Shown piece by piece: positions 53,419-63,072 of a DNA stretch of 64,000 nt (the first letter of the stretch is position 1; each line of letters opens with the position of its first letter). The DNA is from JAGXLC01 sp041686375 (lineage in GTDB: Bacteria > Bacteroidota > Bacteroidia > Bacteroidales > UBA12077), in contig JAWLEB010000008.1 in assembly GCA_041686375.1 (NCBI GenBank), positions 1-64,000 of the forward strand, written 5' to 3'. The position numbers were made by a program, and so were the translations under genes. The notes below the pieces were generated by a model. That model had not been told where the DNA came from. It was given only the letters and a program-made list of their open reading frames with translations, and did not search any database.

Positions 53419-53641
53419 CTATTGAATTGAAGAAAAAATAGAATTATCTTAGTCTGTGTTAATTATAGACCGGAACACCTCATTAGTGTCCTAACGTTTA
53501 GAATATTATGGAGCCATCTTCCAGTAGTGTATACAAGTGCAATGCTTACAGCATGAGAAATCCATGGGTTGAATAAACTTGCGTTAACTTTTCTAACAAC
53601 AATTCTCAGAGTATGAAAATATATAATCTAACTTTTCCCGG

Positions 53642-54934
53642 ATGAAATACCCAACCCCTTCTGCTGACAATACTTCAATTGCCTCAAAAAAGCAAGACAC
53701 AGATATTATAAAAACAGGAATTGTTCTTCTTGTTATTGCAAGCTCAGTCTTTTTCTTCAGACTGATTTTTCTGGATATTGATTTCATTTACATCATTCAG
53801 TTTGCAACAATAATATTGTTATGCTTGTTGCTCATATTCCAGGTAATATACTGGAACATTCCCATTGGGAAACATCATTTCACCACCCCTTTGCTGCTTA
53901 TCTTTACAGGTGTCTTTCTAAGTATGTTGACTGCGAACATAGAACATAACCAAGGGTTTATGACAAGCCTCTGGGCTCAGCGATTTATGTATTTTTACTT
54001 GTTTTATTTTGTTCTCCATATTTTACAACTACCTGCAGCTAATCTGGAAAAACTGCTTTTTTTCACAGGCGTTGCCTATGCACTGGCTTTTATTTTACAG
54101 TACATTGCCTACCCAAAGTTACTTTTCGCGGTACGACATGGAGTTGAAAGAGGAACAATCAGAATCTTTATTCCCGGATTATTCATCATGAATATTGCTT
54201 ATTTTATTGCTTTTACCAGGATTTTATTTAACAATTCATTTAAATATATTCCTTATATCCTGCTCTTCTATTGCGTATATATTTTATCTGGTACACGTTC
54301 TGTTATAGCTGGTCCGACAGTTGTGACCATTGTGATACTTATTTTCAGTAACAAAATAAAATCCAAAGCACTGATTATTTTACTAGTCATGGCGGTCGTA
54401 GGAGTGACATTTTACATGTTTCAGGACATTATCCTCAACCTGGTATCGATCTCCAGGGAACAAACTGCTCACTCAGCAGAAGACATAAGAGTGAGGGCTG
54501 CCAGATTTTTCCTGAATGATTTTTTCCCGAGTAAAGTCGCATACATCACAGGAAACGGAGAAGGACATTTATCATCAGCATTTGGTAGAGAAGTACATTC
54601 CTATAAAGTTCATTATGGGTATTATCAATCAGATATTGGAATTATTGGCGAGTATACTAAATACGGAGCGATGTTCCTAATAGGTGCAACCATACTAACC
54701 TACAAAGGAATAATGACCAACATTGGTACAAATTTCAATTACATCCGGTATTTCTTTATATTACTGCTTATTTCAGCGCCATTAGGTTTGTTTTTTACTT
54801 TACCCGACAGTATTGTGCCAATATGCATACTTTTATATATCATTGACTATCAAAAAAATAAACAACCAGCCCTTCAAAAACGACCATTAGTTTATTTTCC
54901 TGAATTTGATAATCCGCACAATGATATTGAATAA
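53642..54934 (+). CDS. Wzy/O-antigen ligase-like membrane protein
   Basis: 430 residues with about 10 predicted membrane helices and an extended soluble loop (about 280-330) after RGTIRIFIPGLFIMN and the LSGTRSVIAG segment. This arrangement matches Wzy polymerases and O-antigen ligases (RxxxP loops). It probably joins repeat units. A 223-base gap separates it from the cyclase gene and it converges with the beta-helix gene at 54942. Confidence 0.8.
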   Translation: MKYPTPSADNTSIASKKQDTDIIKTGIVLLVIASSVFFFRLIFLDIDFIYIIQFATIILLCLLLIFQVIYWNIPIGKHHFTTPLLLIFTGVFLSMLTANIEHNQGFMTSLWAQRFMYFYLFYFVLHILQLPAANLEKLLFFTGVAYALAFILQYIAYPKLLFAVRHGVERGTIRIFIPGLFIMNIAYFIAFTRILFNNSFKYIPYILLFYCVYILSGTRSVIAGPTVVTIVILIFSNKIKSKALIILLVMAVVGVTFYMFQDIILNLVSISREQTAHSAEDIRVRAARFFLNDFFPSKVAYITGNGEGHLSSAFGREVHSYKVHYGYYQSDIGIIGEYTKYGAMFLIGATILTYKGIMTNIGTNFNYIRYFFILLLISAPLGLFFTLPDSIVPICILLYIIDYQKNKQPALQKRPLVYFPEFDNPHNDIE

Positions 54935-54941
54935 ACAAATT

Positions 54942-56852
54942 TTAGTCTTTAATAAATTTTGATTGATAGAGCAATTTGCCATTGTCTTCAACAGTAATAA
55001 TATAAACTGAAGCTGTCAAACCAGTTATATTGAGATTAACAGCACCTCCTTCTGCTATATACCCGGAATGATGCTGAGTCTTTAAAAGTTTTCCATCCAG
55101 CGAATATATTTTAATAATTATCCCCTTAACATCAAAGGATTTATTAGGATATAATACTAAATGATCTGCAGTTGGATTCGGATAAACTTTAAAATTATAG
55201 AAATCCTCTTCAAAGGTATTCACACCTGTTGATTGCTGCAAGACAGTAATGATTGCCGTATCTTTTTTTGAGGATAATTCCCCGTCATTCAAGGTAAGTG
55301 TGAACATAAAATCAGTATCTTCAGACACCTCAGGTGCATAGAAAGTAGGCATTACGGCGGTATTGTCCGAAAGTTCTATCTCCTCAGGACTGACCCAGGA
55401 AAAATATAAAGAATCTTCATCAGGGTCATAAGAATTGCTTCCATCAAGTTCAACAAAATCCTCTGAATTAACAATCTGGTCATCTCCCGCATCGGCCACT
55501 GGTCTTCTGTTGTCTGAAGGATCGCAATTGCCTTGGTATTCAAAGGCACCAATATCCGGTATACCATTACATGGAATGGTTTGTAAATCGTAATCGTAAA
55601 TAATCCCTACTTCCGTTCCGGCATCAATACAAGAGGAATTTTCCTGCAGGTGAAAATCAAAATTATCTGCATCCACAAATAAAGGATCAGCTATAATATT
55701 CGCATCAAACCAGGGACTCGTTACAGAACTGATATTCTGTAGATTATGACTGACCTCACAATCTACATCATTAAAGCCTTCGTCGGCAGAATCTGTAAGA
55801 TAGACGATATTATTTTTCAATATTGAGGGACGGTTTGAAGAATGAACCGCTAAACCGTTTCCATAAAAAACATTATGGTAAATCTCCGCCCAGTTGCTGG
55901 CAACTGAAATACCTGTACCGTTATTCAGAAATAAATTATTATTTATTAGTATTTCGTGTGCATGAGTATACACCCCACTTGGAGAACCTTCTATTATATT
56001 CCTTCTTATTGTAATTCCTTCAACCCCTGTAAACAATCCTGCACCCCCATATTCCGTAATATCCGGCCCTATAAAATGATTATCCTCAAAAACTACATTT
56101 GTTATATTCTCAGTATCATCAGCATTTTGAACGATGACACAAAATTTTTTCCCTGTACCAGAACGATCAATTACTGTCTCCCTTAGTAAAATGCTATCAC
56201 AGCCAACAAACTGTATTCCATCCCCCCCGGCATCCTCAGGAGCATCAAGAAAATGCTGGTTTACATCATGTATATAGCAACCTTTAATATCAATGTTATT
56301 AGCGTGATCAAAATATAAACCATCACGATAAATATTGTATACTTCAGTATCATAAATTTTCAACCCATTCACTCCAGCTGATATACCATAGTTATAAGCA
56401 TTTTCTTCCCACGTGGGAGGACTATGTATAACACAATTTTCAATTAACACATCTTTGCTCGGATTGTGATGGTTGAATTCAAGACAGACACCACCATCCG
56501 AATAAATTTCTATATCCCTTATCACAAGAGATTCACAGGATTGAACCAGAACAGAACTGGTGGTAATCCTTGGCTTGTTACCCGAACCATAAGCCCCAAC
56601 TGTTATATTATTCAGATTGTTGATTTCAAACTTACCTGATTCTTCTATTACAGATCCTCTTTGGATAAGGTATACCGTATTATCTTCTTTATCCAATGAA
56701 CCCCAATTGTCAAAAGGATGCTCTATAGATCCATCCATCGATGGATCGCTTGAATTTGCCGGGTCAATATAAATAGTATCCTGTGCAAAACTATTTTCTG
56801 ACAACCAGCAAAACAGCATTATCAAAATGAACCCCACAATTTTCCTTTTCAT
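54942..56852 (-). CDS. T9SS-secreted parallel beta-helix protein with Ig-like domain
   Basis: 636 residues: signal peptide (1-23, ending NSFAQ), then IYIDPANSSDPSMDGSIEHPF and a right-handed beta-helix (about 60-430). An Ig/PKD-like domain follows (about 445-540, VADAGDDQIVNSEDFVELDGS in part). The C-terminal T9SS type A sorting domain reads FKVYPNPTADHLVLYPN (in part) and ends YQSKFIKD. The helix is related to the protein at 46129. Parallel beta-helix enzymes cleave or epimerise acidic polysaccharides, but catalytic residues could not be assigned. Likely surface-bound. Confidence 0.9.
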   Translation of the reverse strand: MKRKIVGFILIMLFCWLSENSFAQDTIYIDPANSSDPSMDGSIEHPFDNWGSLDKEDNTVYLIQRGSVIEESGKFEINNLNNITVGAYGSGNKPRITTSSVLVQSCESLVIRDIEIYSDGGVCLEFNHHNPSKDVLIENCVIHSPPTWEENAYNYGISAGVNGLKIYDTEVYNIYRDGLYFDHANNIDIKGCYIHDVNQHFLDAPEDAGGDGIQFVGCDSILLRETVIDRSGTGKKFCVIVQNADDTENITNVVFEDNHFIGPDITEYGGAGLFTGVEGITIRRNIIEGSPSGVYTHAHEILINNNLFLNNGTGISVASNWAEIYHNVFYGNGLAVHSSNRPSILKNNIVYLTDSADEGFNDVDCEVSHNLQNISSVTSPWFDANIIADPLFVDADNFDFHLQENSSCIDAGTEVGIIYDYDLQTIPCNGIPDIGAFEYQGNCDPSDNRRPVADAGDDQIVNSEDFVELDGSNSYDPDEDSLYFSWVSPEEIELSDNTAVMPTFYAPEVSEDTDFMFTLTLNDGELSSKKDTAIITVLQQSTGVNTFEEDFYNFKVYPNPTADHLVLYPNKSFDVKGIIIKIYSLDGKLLKTQHHSGYIAEGGAVNLNITGLTASVYIITVEDNGKLLYQSKFIKD

Positions 56853-57207
56853 AGTGTTATGTTTAAGTTATTATATAAGAATCTCCACTAAAGATTGTTT
56901 ATACCCTTTAAAGTCCTCAAAATTAAGAAGGAGAGAAAATTATCCTTTTTACGAAATTGAGAATAAAAAAGATGCTAAAAAAAGAAAATATGTTTCTCTC
57001 CAAAAAATAAAGTTGATTTTGCGCAGATATAAAAGATGATTAAGGAAAGTCGGGAAATGAGGTTAGAATCCAAACAGTTCGTTGGCGTAATAAGTTATCA
57101 TTATATCCGTGAAGAGAACAGTTTACTTCATACAGACCATATACAGCCTATCAAATTTAACACCCGGTAATCACCCATTTAATTTATTTATAACCCGGCA
57201 TTCTGCT
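56853..57207. other. Non-coding region between a beta-helix gene and a sulfotransferase gene
   Basis: 355 bases with no frame that resembles a gene; the beta-helix promoter must lie here on the minus strand, but no clear TAnnTTTG match was found. Nothing else is visible. Confidence 0.5.
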
Positions 57208-57885
57208 TCAAAATGAATACTCAAATTTTTCAATTGTTTTCTCAAATCTTTCGCCAACTAATTTTTTTGATTCCTCATCATAATATTCCCTGTAAGGCAG
57301 TCGCTCAGTTACATTAATTTTAGGTGGAACTACTTCAGAAATACCAAGATGGCTGCCAATCCAATTAAGATCCTTATCCAGGTTTTCATATTTGCCAACA
57401 TAGTCGACAATAATTTCATCGTCCCCCTCAGAAATCCAATCATAAATATTACCATATTGCTCATTAATTCTGCTTAAACCATATTCTGACCATATAAATT
57501 CATGAAATCCTTTCATCTTCTTAATTTTTTGAATATCATCGTGTAAATCAGGCCACATACCTGCCATTTGCAGCCACCATTCATAGGAAGAAACCATTAA
57601 ATCCCATGGATTACGAACAAAAGCAAATGTGAAATATTCTTTCCATATTTGCTTCGGTATAACTGAACGAATCTCTTTTGCTTTTGCATGTTTCTGGATT
57701 TTGGGCGTATACAATGTAAAACACATATTCGGAGACACCAAACTATAATAAATGTATTTCAACTTTCCATAAAACTTCCTGAAAGACACATTAGATTTCT
57801 CCTGTAGTGCCCAATTTATTGCTGTTCCAGCAGTTTTTGGAATATGTATAAAAATGAACCGGTTTTTATGTGATATTATAGCCAT
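57208..57885 (-). CDS. Sulfotransferase 2 (family 2 type)
   Basis: 225 residues with the 5'-phosphosulfate loop FIHIPKTAGTAINWAL (about 12-27) and the 3'-phosphate element FTFAFVRNPWDLMVSSYEWW (in part). This is the Sulfotransfer_2 subtype of polysaccharide sulfotransferases, distinct from sulfotransferase 1. It stands apart on the minus strand between the beta-helix gene and the plus-strand glycosyltransferase block. Confidence 0.88.
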   Translation of the reverse strand: MAIISHKNRFIFIHIPKTAGTAINWALQEKSNVSFRKFYGKLKYIYYSLVSPNMCFTLYTPKIQKHAKAKEIRSVIPKQIWKEYFTFAFVRNPWDLMVSSYEWWLQMAGMWPDLHDDIQKIKKMKGFHEFIWSEYGLSRINEQYGNIYDWISEGDDEIIVDYVGKYENLDKDLNWIGSHLGISEVVPPKINVTERLPYREYYDEESKKLVGERFEKTIEKFEYSF

Positions 57886-58086
57886 AATTTATAAAAATAT
57901 AAATGAAATCTATCATCAAATTCCTTACACAAGTACTTATCTTATTCAGCTATAAAATTAAAACATAAATAACTAAAAATCAACTACAAAAATATTATTT
58001 ATTGAAGTCAGTATAAAATATTATCCCTAAGTAGCGAAGTGTAATTGTTTTTTTCATAACTTATATCACTTATAAAGCAATTTGAA

Positions 58087-58911
58087 ATGAAACATATTGG
58101 GCTTTTCAGGTACCATACCAATCTTCCCATGTGCAAAAACAGACTGGAATTTATTAAGCGCTTAAATCCTGAAATTAATGTTTATGGGTTATATGGAGGT
58201 GAGGAAAATGATTTTTCAGAATATGACACGCATCTAAAAGATTATTTGAAAGGAAATTACTGTTTGAAATACAAAAGCAACTTATGGAAATGGAAAAATG
58301 GTGATTTAGCTATCCGCCAGTGGTTTATAGATTTTGGGGAACTTTTGGATTTTGATAAGTTATACATGTTGGAATGGGACTTAATTATGCTAAAACCGTT
58401 AACAAACCTTTATGTACATATACCACCTGAAAACATTGGAATGACAGGGCTGGTACCATTGGAAAGTATAGAAAAAAAATGGTTTTGGACCAGGGATGGT
58501 TTACAGGCTACTGAATGGAAAAACCTCAAAAATCATGTCGAAAAGAAATATAACTTCAGTGGTCCTTATTTTGCATCTGTAGGACCCGGCCTGTCTCTTA
58601 CAAAAACGTTCTTAGAGAAATACGCCACTATAGAAATACCGGAATATTGCAATGATGAGTTAAGATTACCCCTTTTTGCTAAAGCTTTAGGATTTGATTT
58701 AAAAGACACGAAGTTTATGGGTAAATGGTTTTCCCGTAAAGAGAAAAAATATTTCAACTGTAATGAGCATTCAGTTACAATAAAAACATTAATAAAAGAA
58801 TTAAATAAAAAAAATGGAAGGAGGGTATTCCACCCGGTAAGGGCTAAAATTGAAATTAACCAGCTTCTTGATCATAAAAATTTGACTTATAATGATTCTT
58901 ACGTACTATGA
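58087..58911 (+). CDS. Putative glycosyltransferase of the GT-A type
   Basis: 274 residues starting MKHIGLFRYHTNLPMCKNRL. The acidic segment YMLEWDLIMLKPL (about 95-107) resembles a DxD-type metal site, and SVGPGLSLTKTFLEKYA and DELRLPLFAKALGF lie where acceptor loops occur. The end FHPVRAKIEI is seen in other EPS-locus transferases. Family not firmly recognised; no membrane helix. Its end overlaps the pyruvyl transferase gene by 20 bases. Confidence 0.65.
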   Translation: MKHIGLFRYHTNLPMCKNRLEFIKRLNPEINVYGLYGGEENDFSEYDTHLKDYLKGNYCLKYKSNLWKWKNGDLAIRQWFIDFGELLDFDKLYMLEWDLIMLKPLTNLYVHIPPENIGMTGLVPLESIEKKWFWTRDGLQATEWKNLKNHVEKKYNFSGPYFASVGPGLSLTKTFLEKYATIEIPEYCNDELRLPLFAKALGFDLKDTKFMGKWFSRKEKKYFNCNEHSVTIKTLIKELNKKNGRRVFHPVRAKIEINQLLDHKNLTYNDSYVL

Positions 58912-59800
58912 TACCACCAGAAACTTTGGAGATTTGCTGAATCCTTTAATATTTCACCATTATCTTCCCAATTTTTTTGACAATGACCCGGAAATTATAT
59001 TTCTGGGCATTGGAACTATTTTAGGATTGAAAAAGGGAACTCAAGGAACAAAAAAGATTATTGTTTTTAGCTCAGGGTATGCCGCAGAATCAGAAGAAAT
59101 ATATGGGGACCCCCCAATTCTTGATGATAAGTATGAAATTATATGTGTCCGTGGGCCCTTAACTGCAGAATACTTTGACCTTAACGCCAACCTTGCTGTT
59201 TCTGACGGTGCATTATTACTAAAAAATATGCCGTTTCCAAAGGTTAAAAAAGAATATGACTTTGCATATATGCCCCACCATGTTAGTGAGGGAATATACC
59301 ATGGATGGCGTAAACTTATAGAAAAAGAAAATATTCATTACATCAGTCCGCAAGATGAACCATTAACAATTATTGAAGAGATAAGACAAAGCAAGCTCCT
59401 TATCACAGAAGCAATGCATGGAGCAATTGTTGCAGATAGTTTCAGAATACCCTGGATTCCGGTTAGAACTTCAGCTCACATCAATTATTTTAAATGGCAA
59501 GACTGGGCATCTACACTAAATATCGAAGTAGATATTCATAAACTGCCTTCACTTTTCTGCAACAGGGTACTTAAAGAAATTATTAGAGAAAAATATAATA
59601 TGGGGCGTGTTTCTCTTTTTAATATCCTGGCCCGTGAACTCTATAAAATATTCACACAGAAAAGAAAAACTAAAAAATTCAAACAGGAAATTAACCAACT
59701 AAAATCAAAATTACCCTTATTGAGTAAAGAGGAAATACTTAATAAAAGAGTAGATGAACTTCTAAAAAAAATAGAATATGTAAAAAAGAAATATTCTTAA
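58892..59800 (+). CDS. Polysaccharide pyruvyl transferase
   Basis: 302 residues of the PssK/CsaB-like family (PS_pyruv_trans): TRNFGDLLNPLIFHHY at the start, LGIGTILG, VFSSGYAAE and VRGPLTAEYF. SKLLITEAMHGAIVADSFRIPWIP (in part) has the family's His. Attaches a pyruvate ketal to a sugar, adding negative charge. Overlap with the preceding gene shows translational coupling. The C-terminal end is a lysine-rich coil. Confidence 0.9.
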   Translation: MILTYYDTTRNFGDLLNPLIFHHYLPNFFDNDPEIIFLGIGTILGLKKGTQGTKKIIVFSSGYAAESEEIYGDPPILDDKYEIICVRGPLTAEYFDLNANLAVSDGALLLKNMPFPKVKKEYDFAYMPHHVSEGIYHGWRKLIEKENIHYISPQDEPLTIIEEIRQSKLLITEAMHGAIVADSFRIPWIPVRTSAHINYFKWQDWASTLNIEVDIHKLPSLFCNRVLKEIIREKYNMGRVSLFNILARELYKIFTQKRKTKKFKQEINQLKSKLPLLSKEEILNKRVDELLKKIEYVKKKYS

Positions 59801-59838
59801 ACAAGAACATTCATAAAAAACTTATAGAAAGAAAAAAA

Positions 59839-61017
59839 ATGAAAATAGCTTATATTTCAACTCAGGACTCAACGAATATCCGAAGTTTTTCAGGAACAGG
59901 ATATTATATTCCAAAAGCCCTTCGGCAAAATGGAGCAGAGGTGCACTATATTGGTAACCTGAAAATAAAGCCATTCCTGCCGGAAAAAGCCAAAACGTTG
60001 TATTATAAATATGTACATAAAAAAATATACTGGTACAATCGAAATCCAAAAGTCATAAACAATTTTTGCCAACAGGCAGAAAAAAAGCTAAAAAATACAG
60101 ACTATGATGTTGTTTTAAGCTTCTCAGGTCCATCAATAGCATTGATTAAAACAGATAAACCAATGGTTATCTGGGCAGATGCGGTTTTTGCTGATATTAT
60201 TGATTTTTACCCAGAATTTACATCAATGGCTGATATTACAATCAAAAACGGTCATAAAATGGAAAAGACCCTCCTGGACAGATGTGCACACCTAGTATAC
60301 TCATCAGACTGGGCAGCAAAAGGAGCTATGCGATATTACGACATCCCCCCGGAAAAAATTTCAGTTATACCATATGGGGCCAACATTGAAACAAACAGGG
60401 AGGAATCGGATGTTGAAGAAATTATCCGCCAAAAAGACAGGAAGACCTGCAGGTTGCTCTTTGCAGGAGTCCATTGGCAAAGAAAAGGAGGAGACCAGGC
60501 ACTTGAAGTTGCAAAAGAATTAAATTCAAGAGGTTACCCAACAGAATTGCATATTTTAGGTTGCCACCCTGGGAATTACAATACTCTTCCATCTTATGTC
60601 AAAGTGCATGGTTTCATTAGTAAAGAAACAGAGGAAGGAAAAAAAAGAATCAACAGCCTTATTAAAAGTGCTCATTTTCTTATCCTTCCCACAAGGGCAG
60701 ATTGCACTCCAATTGTCTTTGCTGAGTTTAATTCTTATGGAATTCCTTGTCTGGCAACAAATGTTGGGGGAATTTCAACCATTATCAAAGATGATAAAAA
60801 TGGTAAAACATTTGATTTTGAAGCCTCTCCATCAGAGTACGCAGAATATATTCAATATTTGTTGCAAAACTATAGCAGGTATATTAATCTCGCCAAATCC
60901 AGCTTTGGTGAATATAAAAACCGGCTGAACTGGAATACTGCAGGTGCAAAAATGATGGAGCTATTAAATAATGTTGTTAAAACACATAAAAACAGTAGAG
61001 TAAAGATAAACTATTAA
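59839..61017 (+). CDS. Glycosyltransferase, GT4 family
   Basis: 392 residues with the GT-B two-domain layout: N-domain with SFSGTGYYIPKALRQNGAEV (in part), C-domain with RLLFAGVHWQRKGGDQALEV (in part), and the nucleotide-sugar site LPTRADCTPIVFAEFNSYGIP (in part), with E in the EFNSYG segment. The sugar is unknown. It starts 38 bases after the pyruvyl transferase gene. Confidence 0.92.
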   Translation: MKIAYISTQDSTNIRSFSGTGYYIPKALRQNGAEVHYIGNLKIKPFLPEKAKTLYYKYVHKKIYWYNRNPKVINNFCQQAEKKLKNTDYDVVLSFSGPSIALIKTDKPMVIWADAVFADIIDFYPEFTSMADITIKNGHKMEKTLLDRCAHLVYSSDWAAKGAMRYYDIPPEKISVIPYGANIETNREESDVEEIIRQKDRKTCRLLFAGVHWQRKGGDQALEVAKELNSRGYPTELHILGCHPGNYNTLPSYVKVHGFISKETEEGKKRINSLIKSAHFLILPTRADCTPIVFAEFNSYGIPCLATNVGGISTIIKDDKNGKTFDFEASPSEYAEYIQYLLQNYSRYINLAKSSFGEYKNRLNWNTAGAKMMELLNNVVKTHKNSRVKINY

Positions 61018-61066
61018 TAATCTAATAAACATTTAAGAATACATATTAATAACTAATATAAAATCA

Positions 61067-61981
61067 ATGATGACAAAGCTGGTAGATATCATAATACCTG
61101 TACATAATACCCTGCATTTAACCATGAAGTGTATTCCTGCATTAAGTATCATGATTGAAGAGGCTAATAAAAAGCACAATACAGAATATTCTATAACTGT
61201 AATTGATGATGGATCTGATGATGGTACTGAACAATGGCTTAGCCATAATTATCCAGAAGTAAACATTCTTAAAGGGGATGGAAATCTATGGTGGAGCGGA
61301 GCGGTGACAATGGCAGCAAAGAATGCATTTGAGGATAATAACAAAGATTACGTCCTTCTGTGGAATAACGATATAATACCAGAAAAAAACTATTTCAGCA
61401 TACTTTCTGATATTCTACAAAAAACCAACAAAATCGTAATTATAGGTTCTAAAATATGTGAACTTGATAACCCTAATAAAATATGGTCTGTGGGTGGTAT
61501 ATTTAATCCAAAAACAGGAGCAAAATATATGCTGGGGCACGACAAACAGATTAACACTAATAACAAAGCCCTTATCAAACCAGACTGGCTAACTGGTATG
61601 GGTACGGTAGTGCCAAAGGAAACAACGGAAAAAATAGGCTACTGGAATTATAAAGATTTTCCACTCTATCATGGAGATGCTGATTTTACCTATCGTGCAA
61701 AAAAAGCCGGTGTAACTCTTATAGTATACCCGGAATTAGTTTTATATAATGACACCTCTAACACTGGGTTTATGCACGATGGAAAACTTTCAACTCTTTT
61801 AACCTCTCTGACCGCAACACGCTCTAAATATAACCTGAAAAAAGAGTGGAAATTTTACAGAATCCATGCTGCATCCCCAATAGCCAATCTGCAACTGTTA
61901 AATAAATATTTCAGATATACCGGCGGTTTTATTAAATGGAAAATATTAAAGCTCTTCGGAAGAAAAAAAACAAATCAATGA
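61067..61981 (+). CDS. Glycosyltransferase, GT2 family (rhamnosyltransferase-like)
   Basis: 304 residues; GT-A fold with VDIIIPVHNTLHLT, ITVIDDGSDDGTEQWL, the DxD-like LLWNNDIIPEKNY, and the acceptor region LTGMGTVVPKETTEKIGYW (in part), with HGDADFTYRAKKAG. It is most like rhamnosyltransferase-type GT2 proteins. Its stop overlaps the next gene by ATGA. Confidence 0.92.
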   Translation: MMTKLVDIIIPVHNTLHLTMKCIPALSIMIEEANKKHNTEYSITVIDDGSDDGTEQWLSHNYPEVNILKGDGNLWWSGAVTMAAKNAFEDNNKDYVLLWNNDIIPEKNYFSILSDILQKTNKIVIIGSKICELDNPNKIWSVGGIFNPKTGAKYMLGHDKQINTNNKALIKPDWLTGMGTVVPKETTEKIGYWNYKDFPLYHGDADFTYRAKKAGVTLIVYPELVLYNDTSNTGFMHDGKLSTLLTSLTATRSKYNLKKEWKFYRIHAASPIANLQLLNKYFRYTGGFIKWKILKLFGRKKTNQ

Positions 61982-63072
61982 AGAAACCTGCAATTTTTAT
62001 ATACCCTCTGACAAGAAGATTTGAGCAAAAGCTGGCCAATCCTTATATCAAAGATCTATGCCAGGCAGTTAATCCATATTTTGATTGTGTAAATTACAAT
62101 AAGCCATCTGGCATTGGCTTCTTTAATATCACTAAATACTTCTTCAAAACCAAATATATTCATCTGAACTGGATAGAAGAACTCCCGGATAAAAAAGGAG
62201 GGTTTTTCCAAACATCATACTTCCTGATTATACTTGTGGCATCTCGGTTAACTGGCAAGAAAATCATCTGGACAATACATAATAAAAGCACTCATCAACA
62301 AAAAAATCTTTATATCAAAAATTTCCTGTTATATATATTGTCACATTATGCAAATTATATAATAACCCATAGTTATGAAGGAGTAAAATATGCCCTCCAA
62401 CTAAATCCCCGTATACCAACAAGTAGAATAAACTTCATCCATCACCCTGTTAAACCGAGAAAAATACATCAAACAAATAAATACAAATACGATGTCATTA
62501 TTTGGGGAAATATATCACGATACAAAGGGATTCATAATTTCTTTGAATACCTGGAGAACAAAAATATACTGGATAGATTTAAAATTTTAGTAGCTGGAAA
62601 AATTGACGATAAAGCTTATGAGAAGATGATTCTTAGTTATTCCACAGAAAAAATTACCATTATGAACAAATTTGTTGAAGAATCAGAACTTCATGATTTA
62701 ATCAGTTATTCCCGGATTATTCTCTTCACCTATCAGCGGGAGTATGTTCTGAGCTCTGGAGCACTGGCAGATTCTCTAAATTTCGGCAAACCAGTTATTG
62801 GACCTGACATTGGTGCTTTTGCTGATCTTGCAAAAAAAGATTTGATATATACCTATAGTGATATGAAAGAAATACCAGCCCTAATAAATAAACTTACACA
62901 TGGTATGTCCTGGAAGAAGATACAGGCAATCCAGGATTTCATCAGGGAAAATAGCTGGGAGAATTATGGCAGAAAACTATATCAATGGTTAAATCATAAT
63001 TCCGAAGACCATGAACAATATAAAATCCAGGAAAAACAAGATGATGAAGTATGCAGTTATCATTCCGGCTAA
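61978..63072 (+). CDS. Glycosyltransferase-like protein (GT-B)
   Basis: 364 residues from the ATG at 61978, chosen because it gives a four-base ATGA overlap with the previous gene; an upstream in-frame start at 61936 would overlap it by 46 bases. HLNWIEELPDKKGG and IIWTIHNKSTHQ suggest the N-domain of a GT-B transferase, with VIIWGNISRYKGIHNFFEY and SSGALADSLNFGKPVIGPDIG (in part) in the C-domain. Probably transfers a sugar on to the EPS repeat unit. Confidence 0.88.
   Translation: MKKPAIFIYPLTRRFEQKLANPYIKDLCQAVNPYFDCVNYNKPSGIGFFNITKYFFKTKYIHLNWIEELPDKKGGFFQTSYFLIILVASRLTGKKIIWTIHNKSTHQQKNLYIKNFLLYILSHYANYIITHSYEGVKYALQLNPRIPTSRINFIHHPVKPRKIHQTNKYKYDVIIWGNISRYKGIHNFFEYLENKNILDRFKILVAGKIDDKAYEKMILSYSTEKITIMNKFVEESELHDLISYSRIILFTYQREYVLSSGALADSLNFGKPVIGPDIGAFADLAKKDLIYTYSDMKEIPALINKLTHGMSWKKIQAIQDFIRENSWENYGRKLYQWLNHNSEDHEQYKIQEKQDDEVCSYHSG

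Noticed and set aside
49503..53554. Shared 11-mer GCTTACAGCAT at 49503-49513 and 53544-53554, possible repeat element
   Set aside because: Flanking sequence is not alignable, and an 11-mer repeat in 64 kb at this base composition is easily due to chance.
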